A DNA stretch of 64,000 nt from Taeniopygia guttata (lineage: Eukaryota; Chordata; Aves; Passeriformes; Estrildidae): assembly GCF_048771995.1 (NCBI RefSeq), contig NC_133026.1, positions 9,926,001 through 9,990,000 of the forward strand. The letters are read 5' to 3'. The notes under the pieces were generated by a model that made no database searches, was not told where the DNA came from, and saw nothing but the letters and a program-made list of their open reading frames with translations. The translations under genes and the position numbers were made by a program. Below, in pieces: positions 61,701-64,000 of the stretch (the stretch's first letter is position 1; the number at the start of each line of letters is the position of its first letter).

Positions 61701-63093
61701 CTGACAGGCTGGGGCATTGACCACCTCTCTAGGAAGCCTTCTCCAATATTTGACCACCCTGTCAGTAAAGAAAATTTCATGACTTTTTTTCCTTTGATAG
61801 AATTAGGGCACTTTCCCTTTTTATGCAGCTGAGAAGATTGCAGACTTTTCAGAGGATGTATTAATGTAGGAAAAGTTTCAAATCCTTTGCTATTGTTCAG
61901 GAGGAAGGTCAGTGTATGAATATAAATTGTTGCCATTCCTTCCATAGAAATGTCAGGCCCTCCATTTCAGATAGCTTCAATGGATGAAAATGGAATCCTC
62001 AATATGTGGGTGAGTATGCATGAAAAGAGAGAGTATAATGTGTAATAAAATACTTCAAATACAGCAACCCAAATTCAGAATTTCTTAGAAGAATTGCCTC
62101 CCTGAAAAGTATATCAACACTAACCATTCTGTTGGAATTCTCCTTAAAAGTTTTGATCTGACTCCCAAATGTTATCTTTAGGCAAAAGTATTAACAGGTA
62201 CATGAATTCATGAAAAAAGGCAATCAATTGTTTTACTTCATAAAAATATGTTCACATATTTCCAATACTTGATTAATAGTCCTCAGTCATCTTTAACTCA
62301 CCTACTTTAATTTTAAAATCACAGTGGTGTTAGAGATTATACTGAATGTTGGGGAGAAGTTAAATTCCTAATTCATATAAAAAAAATGTTAAAGAGATAA
62401 AAAGTGAAAATGAAAGGATAAGATTTCCTTGCCTAAAATGATGGTTAGGAAAGCACTAGATCTTCTGCTCTTAATTACTGTCCTGACAAATCTTCTATCA
62501 CAAGTTTTAAGTGTTTTTTTATCTGATGCAGCTTTGGCCCAGCTGCTGAACCTGTGAAAAATAAGGGATAAAAGTATTTCACTTCCGTGTCAGTAATTAA
62601 GTTCCTTAAAGCCTTAGCTATAGTTAATTTAGTAACTTTAGTAGCAACAGATTCAAGCCAAATGAACAACAGATTTGGGCCCTTTTTATTTTATGTATAG
62701 TTCGTGTATAGTTCATTTTCTTCATGTATAGGAAAGCACAGGAAATGTGTTACAATTCCTTGTTTAGGGTGGGTTTTTTAGTGACTGACCAAACCAACAA
62801 GATGCCAACTAGCAATTAAGTGTAGAATGTAGCTCTCCATATTCTGCTTTCCATAAGGGAACATCCAGCAGGCATGTGAAGCTATTTTTAGAATTGCAGG
62901 AATTGACAGCGAATCTACCTATAATCATTGTAATGTTAGACCTGCCTCTCCTAACAGTCCCTTAGAGTTATTGCTTACTATTAAAACTTTGAAGCCTGGT
63001 AAATATTGATTGTTTATTAATGTTAAATATTGAATTTTCAGGTAGTTGTTGAATTGCAAAAAGCAGATCTAGCTGGTTCACAAACTGACTTAG
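40539..63093 (+). CDS. DYNC2I1: Dynein-2 intermediate chain 1 (WDR60), N-terminal three quarters, exons 1-19
   Basis: DYNC2I1/WDR60 is one of two intermediate chains of cytoplasmic dynein-2, the retrograde motor of intraflagellar transport in cilia. Its tail binds light chains and its WD propeller binds the heavy chain. Nineteen exons splice in frame with GT/AG sites into 796 codons plus one base; human WDR60 has about 1066. In order: a Lys/Arg/Glu-rich low-complexity tail (about residues 24-330), an acidic YEDDFE region (about 345-380), the conserved [16 protein letters not shown] segment, [18 protein letters not shown] (about residues 474-491), an IQTEE motif (511-515), then WD blades including [17 protein letters not shown] and [12 protein letters not shown]. 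The remaining WD repeats lie beyond the right edge. The identification is firm from colinear similarity and ESYT2 synteny. Confidence 0.96.
41135..41174. repeat. 20 bp tandem duplication
   Basis: Two adjacent copies of ATGTTTACATGCAAA plus a slightly varied end (41135-41154 and 41155-41174) lie in intron 1. Confidence 0.75.
42995..43316 (-). mobile_element. Partial LTR, inverted copy of the family at 19.7-20.2 kb
   Basis: The reverse complement of this segment aligns by eye with 19.89-20.20 kb. Shared runs include ATGTAAATAATGATT, TTTGTGGGA, GGAGAGGTGGCAATTTCAT, CCAATCCACT, AGGTCAGAAATAAAA and the end TAGTGCGACA. The 5' third of the LTR is missing or too diverged to follow. It is antisense to DYNC2I1 and lies just before its exon 2. 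Confidence 0.85.
43365..43418 (+). CDS. DYNC2I1: DYNC2I1 coding exon 2
   Basis: The exon has 18 codons, [18 protein letters not shown], matching human RRTKDDTWKADDLRKHL. The acceptor is TTCTAG and the donor GTGGAT, which is weak beyond the GT. It is phase 0 on both sides. Confidence 0.93.
43419..44046 (+). other. DYNC2I1: DYNC2I1 intron 2
   Basis: This AT-rich intron ends in a T-rich tract and TTTCAG. No other feature is seen. Confidence 0.9.
44047..44464 (+). CDS. DYNC2I1: DYNC2I1 coding exon 3 (charged tail)
   Basis: The exon is 418 bases, opening [18 protein letters not shown] and ending IRHRL plus one base, with donor GTAAGT. It is dominated by Arg, Glu, Lys and Asp, with runs such as [18 protein letters not shown], which matches the low-complexity character of the mammalian WDR60 tail. 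The coding strand is purine-rich. The frame stays open throughout and ends in phase 1. Confidence 0.94.
44465..44986 (+). other. DYNC2I1: DYNC2I1 intron 3
   Basis: This intron is about 520 bases, and nothing is recognised apart from the splice signals. Confidence 0.88.
44987..45039 (+). CDS. DYNC2I1: DYNC2I1 coding exon 4
   Basis: The exon is 53 bases and completes a Glu codon, then encodes [17 protein letters not shown]. The acceptor is TTCTAG and the donor GTAAAG. It ends in phase 0 and continues the charged tail. Confidence 0.92.
45040..45652 (+). other. DYNC2I1: DYNC2I1 intron 4
   Basis: This AT-rich intron ends CCTCTTTGCAG. No other feature is seen. Confidence 0.88.
45653..45979 (+). 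CDS. DYNC2I1: DYNC2I1 coding exon 5 (charged tail)
   Basis: The exon has 109 codons from [20 protein letters not shown] to [10 protein letters not shown], with donor GTAGGT, phase 0 on both sides. It is rich in Lys, Glu and His and probably disordered. It corresponds to the PLKYWLYKEEGERRHRK region of the mammalian protein (here [18 protein letters not shown]). Confidence 0.94.
45980..47256 (+). other. DYNC2I1: DYNC2I1 intron 5
   Basis: This AT-rich intron is about 1.3 kb. GGAACAGGCTGG near 47041 resembles a CR1 phrase but is too short to call. Nothing else is seen. Confidence 0.85.
47257..47315 (+). CDS. DYNC2I1: DYNC2I1 coding exon 6
   Basis: The exon is 59 bases, encoding [19 protein letters not shown] plus two bases of an Arg codon. 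The acceptor is TCACAG and the donor GTAAAT, phase 2. Confidence 0.9.
47316..49101 (+). other. DYNC2I1: DYNC2I1 intron 6
   Basis: This is AT-rich intron of about 1.8 kb. It contains a perfect 15 bp inverted repeat at 48230-48276. A 134-codon minus-strand open frame (48454-48858) has no recognised domain. Confidence 0.85.
48230..48276. repeat. Perfect 15 bp inverted repeat (hairpin)
   Basis: Arms CTGAATATTCAGGCA (48230-48244) and TGCCTGAATATTCAG (48262-48276) are exact reverse complements around a 17-base GT-rich loop. The outer 12 bases of each arm are themselves palindromic. Confidence 0.9.
49102..49159 (+). CDS. DYNC2I1: DYNC2I1 coding exon 7
   Basis: The exon is 58 bases. It completes Arg, then encodes [19 protein letters not shown], with donor GTAAAA, phase 0. 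It is weakly conserved but in frame, with good splice signals. Confidence 0.88.
49160..50671 (+). other. DYNC2I1: DYNC2I1 intron 7
   Basis: This is AT-rich intron of about 1.5 kb. Nothing is recognised in it. Confidence 0.85.
50672..50749 (+). CDS. DYNC2I1: DYNC2I1 coding exon 8 (acidic patch, first half)
   Basis: The exon has 26 codons ending [13 protein letters not shown], with donor GTGAGT, phase 0. It corresponds to the EDDFEDYEDDFE stretch of the mammalian protein. Confidence 0.93.
50750..51962 (+). other. DYNC2I1: DYNC2I1 intron 8
   Basis: This is AT-rich intron of about 1.2 kb, containing a 65 bp imperfect tandem repeat at 51606-51740. Confidence 0.87.
51606..51740. repeat. Imperfect 65 bp tandem repeat
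   Basis: GTATCTACTTTAGGATATTA occurs at 51606 and again at 51671. Each copy is followed by a similar (A/T)ATAGGATATTAAAAGACT segment, and a shorter third partial copy (TTTAGGATATTAAAAGACTA) follows to about 51730. Confidence 0.85.
51963..52158 (+). CDS. DYNC2I1: DYNC2I1 coding exon 9
   Basis: The exon is 196 bases, starting [18 protein letters not shown] and including [16 protein letters not shown], which is nearly identical to human EIQEIQRAINAENERI. Donor GTATGT, phase 1. This is the end of the acidic patch plus a predicted helix. Confidence 0.95.
52159..53747 (+). other. DYNC2I1: DYNC2I1 intron 9
   Basis: This is an intron of about 1.6 kb with a CR1 tail remnant near 52806-52851. The remainder is AT-rich and unremarkable. 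Confidence 0.85.
52806..52851 (+). mobile_element. CR1 3' tail remnant
   Basis: TCTTTTCCAGCCTGGAAGAT followed by TCTCTGATTCTCT matches the last part of the CR1 tail in diverged form. It is short, and the upstream limit is not visible. Confidence 0.6.
53748..53850 (+). CDS. DYNC2I1: DYNC2I1 coding exon 10
   Basis: The exon is 103 bases. It completes Glu, then encodes [19 protein letters not shown] and [13 protein letters not shown], with donor GTAAGT, phase 2. It matches the human SVCGIFVDFASASHRQKSR region. Confidence 0.93.
53851..56063 (+). other. DYNC2I1: DYNC2I1 intron 10
   Basis: This is AT-rich intron of about 2.2 kb. It contains a perfect hairpin with a partial second copy at 54289-54341. 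Nothing else is recognised. Confidence 0.85.
54289..54341. repeat. Perfect 13 bp hairpin with adjacent partial duplicate
   Basis: AATAGCACATTCC (54289-54301) and GGAATGTGCTATT (54308-54320) are exact reverse complements around the loop CTTTCA. The left arm and loop repeat at once from 54322 with a truncated right arm (GGGAATG). Confidence 0.9.
56064..56193 (+). CDS. DYNC2I1: DYNC2I1 coding exon 11
   Basis: The exon is 130 bases with [20 protein letters not shown] and [17 protein letters not shown], almost identical to human. The acceptor is TGAAG, unusually purine-rich just before AG but giving the right phase. Donor GTGCGT, phase 0. Confidence 0.95.
56194..56728 (+). other. DYNC2I1: DYNC2I1 intron 11
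   Basis: This intron is about 535 bases, and nothing is recognised in it. Confidence 0.88.
56729..56840 (+). CDS. DYNC2I1: DYNC2I1 coding exon 12 (possible light-chain motif)
   Basis: The exon is 112 bases encoding [20 protein letters not shown] and then [13 protein letters not shown]. It is nearly identical to human [20 protein letters not shown]. Residues IQT (511-513) resemble an LC8-type docking core; that is an inference. Donor GTGAAG, phase 1. Confidence 0.95.
56841..57215 (+). other. DYNC2I1: DYNC2I1 intron 12
   Basis: This 375-base intron has a long T run before its acceptor. No other feature is seen. Confidence 0.88.
57216..57310 (+). CDS. DYNC2I1: DYNC2I1 coding exon 13
   Basis: The exon is 95 bases, ending [18 protein letters not shown], which parallels human MPKIDTPRLCSFLRAACQ. 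Donor GTACAC, phase 0. Confidence 0.95.
57311..57651 (+). other. DYNC2I1: DYNC2I1 intron 13
   Basis: This 341-base AT-rich intron has nothing recognised. A short direct repeat AAGTTTTATGAAATTAA occurs near 57530 and 57556. Confidence 0.85.
57652..57778 (+). CDS. DYNC2I1: DYNC2I1 coding exon 14
   Basis: The exon is 127 bases, [20 protein letters not shown] through [13 protein letters not shown], aligning with human [20 protein letters not shown]. Donor GTAAGG, phase 1. Confidence 0.94.
57779..58670 (+). other. DYNC2I1: DYNC2I1 intron 14
   Basis: This intron is about 890 bases with a T-rich stretch before TTTAG. Small open frames carry no domain. AATATGCTTTTTCATYT-like sequence is repeated near 58589 and 58611. 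Confidence 0.85.
58671..58843 (+). CDS. DYNC2I1: DYNC2I1 coding exon 15 (first WD blade)
   Basis: The exon is 173 bases. [20 protein letters not shown] matches human [20 protein letters not shown], a WD-type strand pair opening the propeller. Donor GTATGT, phase 0. Confidence 0.95.
58844..59403 (+). other. DYNC2I1: DYNC2I1 intron 15
   Basis: This intron is 560 bases and AT-rich, and nothing is recognised in it. Confidence 0.87.
59404..59566 (+). CDS. DYNC2I1: DYNC2I1 coding exon 16 (WD blade)
   Basis: The exon is 163 bases with [20 protein letters not shown] and [13 protein letters not shown], a canonical WD repeat ending VWDLRED. Donor GTGAGC, phase 1. Confidence 0.96.
59567..60763 (+). 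other. DYNC2I1: DYNC2I1 intron 16
   Basis: This is an intron of about 1.2 kb containing a CR1 3' fragment (about 59715-59942) in sense orientation. The remainder is AT-rich. Confidence 0.87.
59715..59942 (+). mobile_element. CR1 LINE 3' fragment, plus orientation
   Basis: TGAGGCACTGAGACAGGCTGC, GATGCCCCATCCCTGGTAGT, CTGGTCCAGCACAAGGTGTC and CCCTTCCAGTCCAACCCATG followed by CTATGATTTTCTGA are CR1 tail phrases. It is 5'-truncated. Confidence 0.92.
60764..60877 (+). CDS. DYNC2I1: DYNC2I1 coding exon 17
   Basis: The exon is 114 bases encoding [20 protein letters not shown] then a variable serine-rich stretch and SYRE. Human has [20 protein letters not shown]. Donor GTATGT, phase 1. Confidence 0.95.
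60878..61947 (+). other. DYNC2I1: DYNC2I1 intron 17
   Basis: This is an intron of about 1.07 kb with a CR1 fragment at about 61572-61790 (minus). Nothing else is recognised. Confidence 0.87.
61572..61790 (-). mobile_element. CR1-type LINE 3' fragment, minus orientation
   Basis: GAGTTGCAAGGGACCTACAA, GGATCACCCAGTCCAACACC, CTTCTTCAACACTGACAGGC and CCACCCTGTCAGTAAAGAAA are reverse-strand phrases of a CR1 subfamily tail. It is more diverged than the CR1 at 59.7 kb, so probably an older insertion. Confidence 0.85.
61948..62009 (+). CDS. DYNC2I1: DYNC2I1 coding exon 18 (WD blade)
   Basis: The exon is 62 bases encoding [20 protein letters not shown] and W, matching human [21 protein letters not shown]. 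Donor GTGAGT, phase 0. Confidence 0.95.
62010..63041 (+). other. DYNC2I1: DYNC2I1 intron 18
   Basis: This is AT-rich intron of about 1.03 kb. Nothing is recognised in it. Confidence 0.87.
63042..63093 (+). CDS. DYNC2I1: DYNC2I1 coding exon 19 (last in window)
   Basis: The exon is 52 bases encoding [17 protein letters not shown] plus one base, aligning with human VVVELPKADIAGSISDL. Donor GTGAGT, phase 1. The next exon should begin with the rest of a Gly codon and lies beyond the window. Confidence 0.95.
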
Positions 63094-64000
63094 GTGAGTA
63101 CTGTACTACTGTTAGAGGTAGAATAAAATGCTCCAGTTTTGAGGCTATGAAGTTAAAAGAGAGAAGAAGAGTCAGTGATGGCAAGAAGTAGTTTAGAAGA
63201 AGACAAAATTACTGAGGAAAATATTCATTCTGAGTAGTTCATATCTGACGTTCGGGGTTATTGGTTAGGTAGGAGAGTAATTTTCAGTGCTAAATCTCTT
63301 CTGCTAATTGTGTATTGCTAATTGCCACTAGACAGCCACATTTCTTACAATGCCAGAGTAGTTGTCAACAGTTTGGTTTTACTTTTCAAAGAATGTGCAA
63401 TTCTTATGTCTTTGGTCATCCTTTAGTTTTAACCAAACCTGTTATAGTGCTTTTGCCTGTGTCTCCTTTTTGAGAATTGTCCTGAAAGCTCTTTTTTAGA
63501 TAGGATACTTAATTTAGCATGAGAAAAAATTTCTGTGAAAACACTGAAGAACCAAGTCCATTCAGCCCTTTTTGAGTTATGTAAATGGAGAAAATTCCAT
63601 TCTTTGTTCTTTGAACAAATTTACACTTACATGCTTACCTAACTGGAAAAGGCTGTGACTAAAATCCTTTTACATTTGAAAATACATAAATAAACAATGA
63701 AGTAATGCCAGAAAAGTAGAATTTTTGATCAGTTTCTATAAGCTCATGTGCAATGTCAGACTATATAAAGCTGCTAAAGCTGGGTATTATGTCTGTGGAG
63801 AGGTACATTTTAAACCTGTGCTCATGTGTGGACACATTTTAATTGCAACCAGCAGTAAAATCTTTTCCTCTTAAAAAATTTTTGTCTTTGAAGGATTTGC
63901 ATTATTTGCATTTTTCTCTGCCAACAAGTATCACAAACCAACTTTGTGGATGTATTATTGTACTATCTCATACCTGTAATTCATTGTCAAAACTCCAAGT
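63094..64000 (+). other. DYNC2I1: DYNC2I1 intron 19 (part)
   Basis: This AT-rich sequence runs to the right edge. No further DYNC2I1 exon and no repeat is recognised. Confidence 0.8.

Overview
This window is vertebrate nuclear DNA and almost certainly avian. The interspersed repeats are CR1 LINEs (3' ends carrying the ATTCTATGATTCT-type tail) and an LTR family that resembles songbird endogenous retroviral LTRs. No mammalian Alu, B1 or L1 elements are visible, and the genes have small exons with large AT-rich introns. A passerine is my best guess, but that rests on recalled LTR similarity and has not been checked by search.

Two protein genes are present, divergently transcribed and both incomplete. 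On the minus strand, positions 1230-32586 hold the first four coding exons of ESYT2 (extended synaptotagmin 2). They encode the ER membrane hairpin and the start of the lipid-binding SMP domain. Intron 1 is about 28 kb, and the rest of the gene lies off the left edge. On the plus strand, positions 40539-63093 hold the first nineteen coding exons (796 complete codons) of DYNC2I1/WDR60, the dynein-2 intermediate chain of retrograde intraflagellar transport. They encode the charged N-terminal tail, the acidic patch and the first WD blades. The C-terminal WD repeats lie off the right edge. ESYT2 next to WDR60 matches the arrangement known from human 7q36, so this is ordinary conserved synteny. All splice junctions used are GT/AG and all exon phases add up.

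Layout: 1-32.2 kb is ESYT2 exons and introns, including a 1.5 kb CR1 (5.7-7.2 kb), a solo LTR (19.7-20.2 kb) and older CR1 tails. 31.7-33.1 kb is the ESYT2 CpG island. 33.1-40.4 kb is intergenic, with a minus-strand CR1 at 38.1-38.8 kb and another at 39.9-40.4 kb that abuts the second CpG island (40.4-40.7 kb). From 40.5 kb to the end is DYNC2I1, with an inverted partial copy of the same LTR just before exon 2 and several small hairpins and CR1 pieces in its introns.

The two genes do not share a pathway (ER-plasma membrane contact sites versus cilia). I found no RNA gene, CRISPR array, operon or other sign of an undescribed system. The most unusual structures are small repeat-level ones: an 83 bp insertion flanked by a 14 bp direct repeat inside a promoter-proximal CR1, the inverted LTR pair, and two perfect intronic hairpins.
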